A stretch of 64,000 bases of DNA from Bacteroidaceae bacterium (GCA_017470525.1 JAFUYM010000013.1:43041-107040), one strand, 5' to 3'. Numbered from the stretch's first letter, positions 18,316-27,875 are shown. A program made the numbers and translations. The notes: a model not told the origin generated them from the sequence alone.

Positions 18316-20523
18316 TCAGTCGATGTGGAGGGTGAGGGCATCCATGAAGAGAGTGAGGGTGTTGGGGAGAAGTAGTTGATGGAGGCTGAGCGTGTTGAGT
18401 TGCTGCCGTAGTTTGCTGAGGTTGCTGTCGTTGACGAGGTGGCGTAAACGTTGGTAGGCTTCTTGGGTTTTACCGTCAATCAGCAGAACGATGGCGAATA
18501 AAATGTCAGCCTCTTCGTTGGTGGCATCAGTTGCCTGCATTTCGAGGACGAGTTTCATGGCTTCGTCATTCTTGCCACCGACAATGAGGCACCATGCCAG
18601 CAGTTGTTTGGCTTCATGTGACTGTTCATCCAAATAAGATGCTTTATAAAGCAACGGTTCTGCTTCGTTGTAGCGATGGCATTGCATCAGCGACTGGGCT
18701 GCATTGATTAGATACTTCTGGTTCTCGGGACTGATGGAGAGCAATTCCTGGTAATACCTTGCAGAGTCTTCCATTTTTCCAGTTGTGTAGCACAATGCTG
18801 CGAGGTGGCTTAGAGTCCATTTGAAATTGGGTTTAATGCTATTGGCAATAGTGTAGGCATGAATGGTTTCGACAGTGTGATTGAGTTTTTGATGGCAGAA
18901 ACCGATTTTTTGCCAAATGCTTGTGAGGGAGAGGTCAAACTCGTTGATGGCAAGGGTCTCAAAGATGTCGAGTGCCGCTTGATAGAACTCTTTCCGCATA
19001 AGGAAGTCAGCATATTGTGCCATTTCCTCTTGGTCATCAGCGAGCAGTTCCTGTAGCCATGAGTTACTGAAGGGGGTAATGGGGTGTTCTTTCAGGATGG
19101 CGAAAGGGTTCTGGAATTGTTGTTTGTAAGGATAATTGTAGTAGAACCGATAGAGGTCGCAAACGTATTGCCGACGAATGTCGGCTTTCTTGGGTTTCTG
19201 TAAGTCTGCACTCTCTGTCAATTCCTCAAGTTCTTCTTTGTCTGGGAACTGGCTGTTGATTTGTGCTTCAATAGCACTTTCAGCCATATTGCCGAGATTG
19301 GAGAATGTGAAACAGAGAGAGTACTTGTCGCTGTTGCAGAAGGGGCTTCCGTTAAGAATAAGGCGAATGATTTTGTTGATGGCACCTTTCTGGAATTTCC
19401 TAATTTCGGGTATGTAGTTATCCTCCAAAGAGAAAGGGTAGAACCAATGAGGCATTTGACTGAAGAAGGGATAGCCTTTCATCATGGAAAAGGTAGAGTA
19501 GTAGATGTCGGATCCGTCCAATTGCATCTCTGCCATCTCCTGCATTTTTTTATTCATGTTTTCGTTGGTCATCCATTCGGGATTTTCCCCATTCTTGATG
19601 AATACCTCTGGGTCTATTGTTTGTTGTTCGGTTTTGTTTTTCTTCTGTAGCCCTTTCATGAGTGCTGGCATTATGTCGTTGCGCATTTTAGATGTGACGC
19701 TGTCGGTAGTGCAACTCATCTGCAATTGCATCATGGTGGAATACACGTCGTGGACGAAAGAGGTGTCGTCATGATAGATGTTAAGTCGGTCTTTGAGGTC
19801 TTGGTTGTGTTTGATTTCATCGAAATGCAGATAGCAGACCAAAATGAAGCCCACAAGCGCACGTTGTGAAATTTGTTCATCTTCCACCAAATAACTGTCC
19901 AGTAGGAAGAGGAGTTTTCCCATATCCATCAGTTCAAAAAGAGAGAGGGTGACGGCACTAACAAAAACGGCTTTATCATGAGTCTTGATGCTGTCGGTGA
20001 AAAGAATGCGATTGGCTTGGTCGGTGTCGGTGTGTTGCCATACCTCGCTGGTCCATGTCCAGTTGAACAAGGTCTGCAAAGTGATTTCATGCCGTTGGAA
20101 GAGGTCCTCGAGACGGTGCTCGCGGATAGAATCTCTGAGCAATTCGTCGTGGGTTACTTCATCTATTTCTTGTGATAGGTTTTCCAGTTGGCTAACAAGA
20201 TGTTCAAATGAAGGAATGTTGTCGAGCCCTTTCCTTGCGTTGGCATATTTCTCATTGGGAGTGTTCTTTATGCGTTCAAGGCGTTCGAGGCGACTCACGG
20301 CAAATTGTAACCGCTGACAGATACTGTTGCGGATGCGTTCACTTTGTGGGTCGTTCATGCCTTGCAACATGAACTGCAACATCTGTTGATAGGTATTCCA
20401 CAAGTTTTCTACTTCTTCGGTGAGTTCCCAATTGCCAATTGCGGAAACTTTCTTTCGGATGAGTGGGAATGTTTCTGATAGATTGCTGCTTCTCAGTTTT
20501 GTCTGTATGTCAAGATAGTCCAT
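18316..20523 (-). CDS. Tetratricopeptide-repeat protein of unknown function
   Basis: The protein has 735 residues and is cytoplasmic with no signal peptide. The N-terminal two thirds are helical and not recognised. From about residue 510 there are repeated helix pairs with TPR character, for example the stretches beginning WQKIGFCHQKLNHT, LSHLAALCYTTGKMEDSARY and LINAAQSLMQCHRYNEAEPL. It follows the solute-binding lipoprotein gene by 13 bp and overlaps the helicase region. Proteins of this build usually act as interaction scaffolds, but no partner can be named from sequence beyond its operon neighbours. Confidence 0.75.
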   Translation of the reverse strand: MDYLDIQTKLRSSNLSETFPLIRKKVSAIGNWELTEEVENLWNTYQQMLQFMLQGMNDPQSERIRNSICQRLQFAVSRLERLERIKNTPNEKYANARKGLDNIPSFEHLVSQLENLSQEIDEVTHDELLRDSIREHRLEDLFQRHEITLQTLFNWTWTSEVWQHTDTDQANRILFTDSIKTHDKAVFVSAVTLSLFELMDMGKLLFLLDSYLVEDEQISQRALVGFILVCYLHFDEIKHNQDLKDRLNIYHDDTSFVHDVYSTMMQLQMSCTTDSVTSKMRNDIMPALMKGLQKKNKTEQQTIDPEVFIKNGENPEWMTNENMNKKMQEMAEMQLDGSDIYYSTFSMMKGYPFFSQMPHWFYPFSLEDNYIPEIRKFQKGAINKIIRLILNGSPFCNSDKYSLCFTFSNLGNMAESAIEAQINSQFPDKEELEELTESADLQKPKKADIRRQYVCDLYRFYYNYPYKQQFQNPFAILKEHPITPFSNSWLQELLADDQEEMAQYADFLMRKEFYQAALDIFETLAINEFDLSLTSIWQKIGFCHQKLNHTVETIHAYTIANSIKPNFKWTLSHLAALCYTTGKMEDSARYYQELLSISPENQKYLINAAQSLMQCHRYNEAEPLLYKASYLDEQSHEAKQLLAWCLIVGGKNDEAMKLVLEMQATDATNEEADILFAIVLLIDGKTQEAYQRLRHLVNDSNLSKLRQQLNTLSLHQLLLPNTLTLFMDALTLHID

Positions 20524-20536
20524 TTGTCTGATTCAG

Positions 20537-21433
20537 TTATTTGATACCTCTTTCTTTTATCCATCGTCTCACGTCCTGCATGATAGAATCGGTGGGTTGA
20601 ATGCTGGTTTTCAGAGGCGAATAAGTGAAGAGTGTGTCGGGTAGGTACATCTGGTGTTCCTTTGGGAAAAAGGATAGCAGGTTGGAGAGTGTGTCAGCGT
20701 TCATTGCTACGACGGCTTTGTCATACGCTTTCCTTATCAACTCGATTTCGTCTTTTCTTGCTTGATAGATGGAATCATTGAACAGTACACACATCAGGTT
20801 TCCGATGCCTAAGTCTTTTGTGCCTGTCAGTCGCTTTGCTCCTCTTGCTACCGCCTCGCTGGCATAGGGATCAGGCAAGATAGCACCGTCCAGTTGGTTT
20901 TGGTCAATCATCAAGGTGCGGAGTTGCAGATTGTTGATTTGAGGCTTGTTGAGGTCGATGCTTTGTAGTTTCACTGATGAAAGGACTTTGTCTGTAAAGT
21001 AATCTACGGCTGAATGTCTGGTGATGCCAATAATTTTTTCTTTCAGACTTTCTGCTTTCAGCAATCGGGCATTTGGGGCAGTGACGAGCCACAGCCTCAG
21101 TTCTGCCACCATTGCCAGATATGTCGAATCTCCCTTGTTTTGCCAGATGCAAGCCTTCACTAAGTCTGTTGTGATGCCGTCAATACAGCCGTTCATGAAA
21201 GCGGTGTCTGCATCCATTGCAGCATCGAATGTGACGAGTTTCACAGTCACTCCAAGCGAGTCGAACAGCCCTGCTGAATCAGCATAATAGAAAGGAAGGC
21301 ACTCTACCGTGGGAAGCACTCCCAATTGAAGGGTAAGAGAGTCTTTTTCTACAACCTTTTCCGTTGTTTGATGACAGGAGCCGCACAGGAGTATTGCTAT
21401 CAGCGATATGAAAGTATATAATAATTTGTGCAT
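20537..21433 (-). CDS. ABC-type substrate-binding lipoprotein (NitT/TauT or NMT1-like)
   Basis: The N-terminus MHKLLYTFISLIAILLCGSC is a lipoprotein signal with the acceptor Cys at residue 20. The mature part begins with a strand typical of type II periplasmic binding proteins (LQLGVLPTVECLPFYYADSAGLF) and continues with IDGITTDLVKACI and LDGAILPDPYASEAVARGAK, as in NMT1/THI5, SsuA and TauA-like proteins. Length is 298 residues. No permease or ATPase gene is adjacent, so either the transporter is encoded elsewhere or the protein has a sensing role. It lies 12 bp after the RelA/SpoT-domain gene. Confidence 0.8.
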   Translation of the reverse strand: MHKLLYTFISLIAILLCGSCHQTTEKVVEKDSLTLQLGVLPTVECLPFYYADSAGLFDSLGVTVKLVTFDAAMDADTAFMNGCIDGITTDLVKACIWQNKGDSTYLAMVAELRLWLVTAPNARLLKAESLKEKIIGITRHSAVDYFTDKVLSSVKLQSIDLNKPQINNLQLRTLMIDQNQLDGAILPDPYASEAVARGAKRLTGTKDLGIGNLMCVLFNDSIYQARKDEIELIRKAYDKAVVAMNADTLSNLLSFFPKEHQMYLPDTLFTYSPLKTSIQPTDSIMQDVRRWIKERGIK

Positions 21434-21445
21434 GTTGTGGGGAAT

Positions 21446-22540
21446 CTATTTATTCATGAAAGGCAATATGGGGGCTTGCTTGATGATGATGTCAGCAAGA
21501 TTTTTGTTGTCTTGGTCTTCGCCATTGATGATGTCGTAAAATCGGATGAGTCCAGAGCGACCACCTCCATCTTTCAAAATGTGAACGATACAGAGGTTCA
21601 TTAGACCAATGTTTTCAGAAATGATGTCGAGGTCGGTCAATGCCAGTTGGGAAATAGCGAACTTGTAAGCATCGTCAGTGTTCTCCGCAATAAAGTTTTC
21701 CACATCGCCCAAGGTGTTGAATCTAAATTCCTTTTGCAGAACTGGCAAGAAAGGCAGCAGGGTGGTGGGTAGGATTTCAGCCTGATTAGTGGCAGCAATA
21801 CGCTGGTTCAGACGGTCGAATGGATGTAGGTTCAGATAGTTGCGAAAAGTTTCGGTGTCTAAAGGCACATCTTTCAATTGCCCGGAGGTGACGAGCGACT
21901 GTACCTTGCGACGGTATTCTGTCAGTTCTGTGCGCAACCGACTGAATTCGTCGTCAATGAGTTCTAGCATACCAGCCAATCGGCTGAACTGGCGACGGTA
22001 TTCATTGGGAATTTTCACGTCACCTTTGTAACCCGTATCATGTTCGATGGTTGACCATACGTGTTGCAGTGCGGTGCGCATTTGGAGTTCAAATCGGTAT
22101 TCGTTGAGTTCGGGCATATCGGGGTCATCGATGATGCTTTTAGGCAAACGGCAGATGTAGTGAAGGGAACTATAGCCAAAACTATTGAGTTCATGCACTT
22201 TTCGTTTGTCGACAGATTCTTTCCAGTTAATATCAAAAGTTTGCTGGGCTATGGCTGCCACCTTATCCACGTCGTCTGTATAGAAGGTTGTGACACGAAG
22301 ACCCAGAATGTCCGTGATGTCTTCAAGCGACCTGTATTTTGTGCCTTTCAACTCCAGTTTCCCTGCCAACGATTTTTCTTCTTTGATGCGGTGTTCAATG
22401 GAGGTGACATACAATCCTTGTTGCTGTAGAGATTGTTGCAGATGCTTGACTGCGATTTGTTCTATACGCTGAAAAATAGGGTAACGCTCTTTATATTGTT
22501 GGAGCAGGGTTTCCCCGTGTGGGTCTAAACCATAATTCAT
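21446..22540 (-). CDS. RelA/SpoT-domain (p)ppGpp synthetase-like protein
   Basis: The protein has 364 residues with a synthetase domain at about 25-190. Visible motifs are HRIKEEKSLAGKLELKG (ATP/G-loop region), DITDILGLRVTTFY, NSFGYSSLHYICRLP and FELQMRTALQHVWSTIEHDTGYKG, corresponding to the conserved (p)ppGpp synthetase motifs including the catalytic Glu. It has no HD hydrolase domain, TGS or ACT domain, so it is a small alarmone synthetase, here with an unusual ~170-residue C-terminal extension of unknown role. It heads a four-gene operon. Whether it makes (p)ppGpp, (p)ppApp or modifies RNA, as toxic small synthetases do, cannot be decided. Confidence 0.85.
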   Translation of the reverse strand: MNYGLDPHGETLLQQYKERYPIFQRIEQIAVKHLQQSLQQQGLYVTSIEHRIKEEKSLAGKLELKGTKYRSLEDITDILGLRVTTFYTDDVDKVAAIAQQTFDINWKESVDKRKVHELNSFGYSSLHYICRLPKSIIDDPDMPELNEYRFELQMRTALQHVWSTIEHDTGYKGDVKIPNEYRRQFSRLAGMLELIDDEFSRLRTELTEYRRKVQSLVTSGQLKDVPLDTETFRNYLNLHPFDRLNQRIAATNQAEILPTTLLPFLPVLQKEFRFNTLGDVENFIAENTDDAYKFAISQLALTDLDIISENIGLMNLCIVHILKDGGGRSGLIRFYDIINGEDQDNKNLADIIIKQAPILPFMNK

Positions 22541-22564
22541 ATATGATGGATGTTTTTTGTTTGT

Positions 22565-22572
22565 ACAAATAT
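22565..22572 (-). promoter_or_regulatory. -7 box of the RelA/SpoT-domain operon
   Basis: TATATTTG on the minus strand, 24 bp before the start codon at 22540. Confidence 0.65.
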
Positions 22573-22590
22573 AGAGTAAAAAAGAGTTTG

Positions 22591-24225
22591 TTAGAATCCC
22601 ATAAAGGGGAAACCGCCATTAAACTGTGGTTTGATTTCGGTAGGTGGTTGGATATGAGGCTCAAAGTCCTTGTCGAAACGGGCGATGTTCTTGTCAAGGA
22701 ATGCGAGACGGTCTGCAAGCCATTTTTTGAGCACCTTGATTTCCTCTTCGTAAGAACTGACTTGATAAGCAGCATACCATGCGATGACATTTGTACCGCC
22801 GTTGCCCATACCTTGCATTCCGCCGAAACCACCAAATCCTTGCATTCCGCCGAAACCTTCTGGCATCTGAAACCCTCCAAACATACTGCCAAAGCCACCT
22901 TGTTGACTGGATTGCTGTTGTTGTTTCTTTTGTTTTTCGTCCACAAGCAATTCGGGATATTCCTTGAAATGTCGGTCTTTTGCTTGTTCCACCAGTTTGA
23001 CGTGGTTATCAATATAAGCGTTGATGGCTTTGTCGCTCATTACCCCTTTACGCAGTTCAAAATATCTGGTTTTTACCATCTTGCGGAAAGCAGGGTCTTG
23101 TAAGAGCCGTTGCCATAAAGCAGGGGTGGGTTGTGTGTTGCCACCTTCGAAGCACCATGCATCTATTTTGTTGGCGTTGCAGAAGTTACAGTTGCCGTAT
23201 GCAAGGTTGTAGTCCCATACGGGACCTGCAAACATCTTGCCACCTGTTCCGTCAGCATGCTGTCGCTCTTTGTAGAAATAAGCACTACGCTTGTAGCCAT
23301 CGGCATTTAGGCTCAGTTCTGTATGGATGAAATAGTCCACAAATGATGGCACATCGATGTATTTGGCATAACCCGATTTGGGGTCTGCAAAGTCGGGCGA
23401 CTGAATCACCTGCTCCATCTCATCCACATAGTTTTGAATGTACTGTTGTTGCTCTGGTTGCATGTTCTTTTTTTTCGGATAGATACATGACCATGTGATT
23501 TGGCTGGTCATAATTCCCTCGCCGATACCTGGCACTTTTGATGGGAATGTGGCATCCTCTTCGTTGTAGGTGTCGATGCGCAGGATGTAGCCTCCAGTCA
23601 GGGCTGTGCCTTCGGTGTCAGTCTTCTGCATCTTGTCAATGTTTACTCGGTCAGTGCCGCGTTTGATGGCTTCAGAGAGGATGTAGATGCCGAGGTATTC
23701 GCCATCCATCAGCACCTCCACCATACGAGTGCGTGGTCCCCAATGTCCCATTTCTCGCCAGAGGTGAAAGGCGAAAGGGTCACGTATCATTGACACATCA
23801 TTGTAAGGCGAAAGCAACACCCAATGGCTTCCTGCAGGCATTCCTAAAAGGCTTGCTTTCAGTTCATTCCCATCTTCGTCTCGTGTTTCGACCGTATATT
23901 TCTTTTGGTTGAATGCCAAAGAACTATTACCGCGTAGTTTGATGCCGATGTAACCATCATACCCTTCCATTTTCATTTTTGCCATCACTTTCTTCTCCGA
24001 GGTTAATGGCTTGTCTGTGGTGATGGTAATGACAGGCAGGTTGGATTCCAGTTGCTCCATCTTGGTGTGCTTCACTTTTGGAAGCATGTCTTCCATCTTG
24101 AAGTCGCCCATGTTGAAACCTCCCATGTTGAATCCTCCGAATTGAGCATTTATTTGTGTGGTGGGCATCAGGCAAGTTGCCATTGTCAGCAAGAGTGCTG
24201 CTTGTTTGATATGTTTTCTTTTCAT
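22591..24225 (-). CDS. CotH-family secreted protein
   Basis: The protein has 544 residues with a signal peptide (MKRKHIKQAALLLTMATCLM). The CotH kinase-like fold spans about residues 65-430, with the conserved stretches GIKLRGNSSLAFNQKKYTVE, HWVLLSPYNDVSMIRDPFAF and the metal/ATP region AGPVWDYNLAYGN. CotH proteins phosphorylate other proteins in Bacillus spores; the role in Bacteroidetes is not known. The N- and C-terminal parts carry low-complexity runs rich in Gly, Phe and Met (GGFNMGGFNMGDF; GFGGMQGFGGFGGMQGMG). It begins 38 bp after the helicase-nuclease gene stop and is probably in its operon. The chosen start is ATG 24225. Confidence 0.85.
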   Translation of the reverse strand: MKRKHIKQAALLLTMATCLMPTTQINAQFGGFNMGGFNMGDFKMEDMLPKVKHTKMEQLESNLPVITITTDKPLTSEKKVMAKMKMEGYDGYIGIKLRGNSSLAFNQKKYTVETRDEDGNELKASLLGMPAGSHWVLLSPYNDVSMIRDPFAFHLWREMGHWGPRTRMVEVLMDGEYLGIYILSEAIKRGTDRVNIDKMQKTDTEGTALTGGYILRIDTYNEEDATFPSKVPGIGEGIMTSQITWSCIYPKKKNMQPEQQQYIQNYVDEMEQVIQSPDFADPKSGYAKYIDVPSFVDYFIHTELSLNADGYKRSAYFYKERQHADGTGGKMFAGPVWDYNLAYGNCNFCNANKIDAWCFEGGNTQPTPALWQRLLQDPAFRKMVKTRYFELRKGVMSDKAINAYIDNHVKLVEQAKDRHFKEYPELLVDEKQKKQQQQSSQQGGFGSMFGGFQMPEGFGGMQGFGGFGGMQGMGNGGTNVIAWYAAYQVSSYEEEIKVLKKWLADRLAFLDKNIARFDKDFEPHIQPPTEIKPQFNGGFPFMGF

Positions 24226-24263
24226 CGTTTTTATTGATATGGCTTTCGTCGTTTTTTGTATGT

Positions 24264-27200
24264 TTATATGGGTACGATGAGGCTGTCCAGAATGTACCAC
24301 AGGAAGGCTTTCACCTCGGTGTAGCCAATCTGTGCAAGAAGCCGTTTATAATCGTCTATTTGTTTTTTGTTTTCGCTGGGCGGCACAAAAGTCCCGTCTG
24401 CTTTTTGGCGCACCACCCCCTGTGCCGTTTTGTAGTCGATGATGATGGCTTGGTTGCCGTTCACAATGACGCGGTCAGGACGTTTCGTCACGAGCATATG
24501 ATTCTCAAGGAAAAGAATGGCGCGCTCGTTCAGAGCCTGCCAGTCGGGTGAGAACCATTCGGGGTGCTCGGGCATGATGTCTTCAATCATTCGGCTCACA
24601 GCCTCCCGTGCCTCTTGGGCATCGAGCAAAGTGCCGAAACAGCCTTTTGATTCGAGCAAACGAACCGCATGCGGTACATCATCCACCGTTCGGATGCGTT
24701 CAAAGATGGCATGATACAAGTTGCCAAGACTGATGAGACGGATTCGCTCGGAATGTTGTTGTGTTTTCGGATGGGGAGAGTCTTCTGTGATGAATAGGTC
24801 TGATTCGTAACTTTGCCTGAATTCTGCCACCGAAGGGTGGGAGACAAACGAAACGGGTAGTGCATCATATTCACATTCCATCACATTCCGCTCTTTCTGC
24901 TGTTCGTGATTCTCCTCTTTTTCATGTTTGCTCCCCACAATCTTTCCCATCTGATACTGCATGATGACTCCTTCGACATCGGTTTGTTCCATCTGTTCAG
25001 GCATGGATTTGATGAGGAAAGATTGAGCGGTCTCCACTTTCCCATCTATATCTAAGGTTTTGCCTATTTTGTTGCCAGTCAAGATGATAAGGTTGTGCTT
25101 GGCACGTGTGAAAGCCACGTATAGCACATTGATGTTATCGACCAGTGTTCGTAGTTCTTCCTCACGGCGGTCAGCGGCAAAGATGCTATCATCTTTAGCC
25201 TTGTTCACGCTGATAGGCAGTAGCGGCATTTGGTTGTAAGGGGCAGTGTTGGGCATGCACCACATCACCTCTTTGTCATTCGGTTTGATGGACCATGAGC
25301 AGGAAGGGATGATAACGCTATGAAATTCGAGACCTTTTGATTTGTGCATGGTCATGATGCGTACGCCCTCTGATGCTCCATTGGGGATGGTCTTCTCGCA
25401 GAGTTTTTCGTCCCATGCTTGCAGGAAGGTGTCAAGGTCGGTCATGTTATCCTCACAAAATTGCTCCACAATGTCATTGAAAAAGAAAAGGTACGCATCT
25501 TGGTTGGGCAGTTCGTCCAGATGGAAGATTTGGTAGATTTCTTCCGTCAGTTCCGTCAATGACTTGAATTGCATTTCCTGCCGTGCCTTCAGGTTGAAGC
25601 CATTGGGGATGGGTTTCCCGTAGTGATGTTCCAGCGTTGTCAAGTGCAGTTTGTCGTCTTGAGCAGCCAACACTCTCATGGCATCAATGATGAGATTGAT
25701 GGCTGGCGATGCATCCAGTCGGAAGGCATCGTCGGACACCACTTTTACATTCAGCATCTCTTGGTGAGAATTGAAATAGTCACTAATGAGTGGCACCTCT
25801 TTATTGGTTCTGATGAGGATGGTGATGTCGTTGGCGTTCACCCCATTATCTATCAACTCCTTTACTGATAGTTGAATGCGTTGCAAGGTTGCTTCATCGT
25901 ACTTTTCAGAGGTCTCCTTGTCCCACACTTCAGGCAGATTCTCTGGGTCGATATTGTGGTAGTCGATGTTCTCAATCCTCACAAATCCTGCCTCTTGGCT
26001 TTTCTTGGCAATTTGATGCACATCGCCGTATGCCGTAGAGAGGGCAGGGCAGTCTTCCTTCAAAATGTCTATCGCATTTTTAAACAGTTCGTTGTTGAAA
26101 TCCACCACGCGTTTGGAAGAACGGAAGTTGAAGGTGGCAGGAATGTGCTCCATATAATTCTTCAACTCTTTGTCTTTTTCAATACCGTTCAGAATTTGCC
26201 AATCAGAGTTTCGGAAGCGGTAGATGCTCTGTTTTACGTCGCCTACAATCAGGCATGAACCATCCATCGAAAGGCTGTTCAGAATGAGCGGTTTGAAATT
26301 GCCCCATTGTAGGGTGGAGGTGTCTTGAAACTCGTCAATCATGATATGTTTGATGACGGCACCAGTCTTTTCGTAAATGAAAGGGATGTCCTGATTGTTC
26401 ATCACATTGCGCAGGAAATTCGCAGTTTCAGACAAGAGGAATCGGTTGCTGTTCTCGTTCAGCGACTTCACCGTCTGGCTGATTTCATTGAGCAGCATGA
26501 GCGAATACAAATGCTGAGTGATTGCTGTTACCGTGTGCAGGTGGCTCACATATTCCGTATGTCGTTCGAAGGCTTCAGACAACAGGGGCATCAGCATCCG
26601 CTCCACCTGTGGCTGCAACACATCTCGGTTTTTTGAGGTCTTCTTAAACCATTTGTCCACATTTTCACGATATTCCCCGATGGCATCAGAAAAAGTGCCA
26701 GGGCTTTGTGTGGTCGGTTCCGTAATTCGATAATCGCGAACCTTCTCCATAAATGTGAAAATGGTCTTGCTCCCGTCTTTCTCCGTCATTCCACAATTTT
26801 CCCATGCCTCCAGCATCTTTTTGCCAACCTCTATTACTGCCGATTTCTTCTCTTCCAACAGATTGTTGATGATGCTTTTGTACTTGAAAATGGCATTGAA
26901 GTCTGTAATTTTCTGCCTCACATCCTCTCCATGAATCAGGTAGTTCTCTTTGAAAATGCAACGTCCGAACTCCTTCACCGTTTCCTCCACTTGCCACGAA
27001 CGGTTTTCCCTGATTTTCTCCTCAATAAACTCAATGATGGTTCGGAACTCGCTCGAGCCTTCACGCAGGTTTTCGATGATTTGGTCGATGGCATCTGATA
27101 GTACTTCCGTTTCGTCCAACTCCACTTTCATCTTGGTGGAAAGTTCCAGTTCGCTGGCTATCTCGCGCACAATGCTCTGAAAAAACGAGTCGATAGTTTC

Positions 27201-27575
27201 GATGTGGAAACGGCTGTAATCATGGATGATGTTCGACAAGGCTTCCTTTGCCCGCTGTCTCAACACGTCGCGGTTCATCTTTGTCAAAGCCGAGCGGTAA
27301 GGCTCTTCCTGATAGGGTGGCATTGATTTTCTTGCCTCAAGGTTCTGCAAGATGTTGTCGATGTAGTCATTCGCACTGGTCAGTCCATTCGCGATGCCGT
27401 AAAGCGTAGCCAAGATGCGTTGCTTCATCTCTGCCGTCGCCTTGTTCGTGAAGGTCACCGCAAGGATGTTCTGATAAGCCATCGGATTCACCGCCAGCAG
27501 AGAGATATATTCCACTGCCAGTGTGAATGTTTTGCCCGAACCTGCCGATGCTTTGTAAATCCGCAATGGTTTCAT
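24264..27575 (-). CDS. addA: AddA/RecB-like UvrD helicase-nuclease
   Basis: This is a DNA end-resection helicase for double-strand break repair. Walker A is at residues 9-16 (ASAGSGKT); later SF1A motifs include IMIDEFQDTSTLQW, VGDVKQSIYRFRNSD, RIMTMHKSKGLEFHSVII and LYVAFTRAKHNL. The C-terminal ~150 residues hold a PD-(D/E)XK nuclease region ending in AIIIDYKTA. Length of 1103 residues fits AddA. The partner subunit AddB is not next to it, which is unusual. ATG 27575 is preferred because a TATCTTTG box lies at 27610-27617 on the minus strand; ATG 27590 or 27593 would leave almost no leader. Confidence 0.85.
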   Translation of the reverse strand: MKPLRIYKASAGSGKTFTLAVEYISLLAVNPMAYQNILAVTFTNKATAEMKQRILATLYGIANGLTSANDYIDNILQNLEARKSMPPYQEEPYRSALTKMNRDVLRQRAKEALSNIIHDYSRFHIETIDSFFQSIVREIASELELSTKMKVELDETEVLSDAIDQIIENLREGSSEFRTIIEFIEEKIRENRSWQVEETVKEFGRCIFKENYLIHGEDVRQKITDFNAIFKYKSIINNLLEEKKSAVIEVGKKMLEAWENCGMTEKDGSKTIFTFMEKVRDYRITEPTTQSPGTFSDAIGEYRENVDKWFKKTSKNRDVLQPQVERMLMPLLSEAFERHTEYVSHLHTVTAITQHLYSLMLLNEISQTVKSLNENSNRFLLSETANFLRNVMNNQDIPFIYEKTGAVIKHIMIDEFQDTSTLQWGNFKPLILNSLSMDGSCLIVGDVKQSIYRFRNSDWQILNGIEKDKELKNYMEHIPATFNFRSSKRVVDFNNELFKNAIDILKEDCPALSTAYGDVHQIAKKSQEAGFVRIENIDYHNIDPENLPEVWDKETSEKYDEATLQRIQLSVKELIDNGVNANDITILIRTNKEVPLISDYFNSHQEMLNVKVVSDDAFRLDASPAINLIIDAMRVLAAQDDKLHLTTLEHHYGKPIPNGFNLKARQEMQFKSLTELTEEIYQIFHLDELPNQDAYLFFFNDIVEQFCEDNMTDLDTFLQAWDEKLCEKTIPNGASEGVRIMTMHKSKGLEFHSVIIPSCSWSIKPNDKEVMWCMPNTAPYNQMPLLPISVNKAKDDSIFAADRREEELRTLVDNINVLYVAFTRAKHNLIILTGNKIGKTLDIDGKVETAQSFLIKSMPEQMEQTDVEGVIMQYQMGKIVGSKHEKEENHEQQKERNVMECEYDALPVSFVSHPSVAEFRQSYESDLFITEDSPHPKTQQHSERIRLISLGNLYHAIFERIRTVDDVPHAVRLLESKGCFGTLLDAQEAREAVSRMIEDIMPEHPEWFSPDWQALNERAILFLENHMLVTKRPDRVIVNGNQAIIIDYKTAQGVVRQKADGTFVPPSENKKQIDDYKRLLAQIGYTEVKAFLWYILDSLIVPI

Positions 27576-27609
27576 GCTCTTGTCTTCCATCATCCAGCCA
27601 ATTTGACTG

Positions 27610-27617
27610 CAAAGATA
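27610..27617 (-). promoter_or_regulatory. -7 box of the addA-like gene
   Basis: TATCTTTG on the minus strand, 34 bp before ATG 27575. Confidence 0.7.
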
Positions 27618-27751
27618 GGAAAAAAAACTAAGAAGTTCAAGGAGAATGATAAAATTCATCATATAGACCTCAATTTATCATACATATTTTTTGTGCTGCA
27701 TCTTTTGCCGAAAATGGATTCACGAATATTGCTCTCAATGTCTCTTCAAGA

Positions 27752-27834
27752 ACCTCTAAATCGATGTGCTCCACTCCGCTTTGTCGATGTGCTCCACATC
27801 GATTGACCGATGTGGAGCACATCGATTTAGAGGT
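27752..27834. repeat. 19-nt palindromic unit element (locus C)
   Basis: Complementary flanks ACCTCTAAA (27752-27760) and TTTAGAGGT (27826-27834) enclose three 19-nt units: TCGATGTGCTCCACTCCGC (27761-27779), TCGATGTGCTCCACATCGA (27784-27802) and CCGATGTGGAGCACATCGA (27807-27825), with 4-nt linkers TTTG and TTGA. This is the most symmetrical copy. Confidence 0.9.
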
Positions 27835-27875
27835 TGTGAAAGCCTTCTTTTTGTCGCTCCTTCATGATGCGGAAA

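Noticed and set aside
18312-18479. Longer N-terminus of the SF1 helicase reaching 18479
   Set aside because: The extension is low-complexity Ser/Thr-rich sequence lying inside the coding frame of the TPR gene.
24517-27180. Many medium-size plus-strand frames opposite the AddA-like gene
   Set aside because: All are antisense to conserved helicase motifs.
27761-27825. Short regular repeats taken as a CRISPR array
   Set aside because: Only three units, spaced by 4 nt rather than ~30-nt spacers, and no cas genes anywhere in the window.
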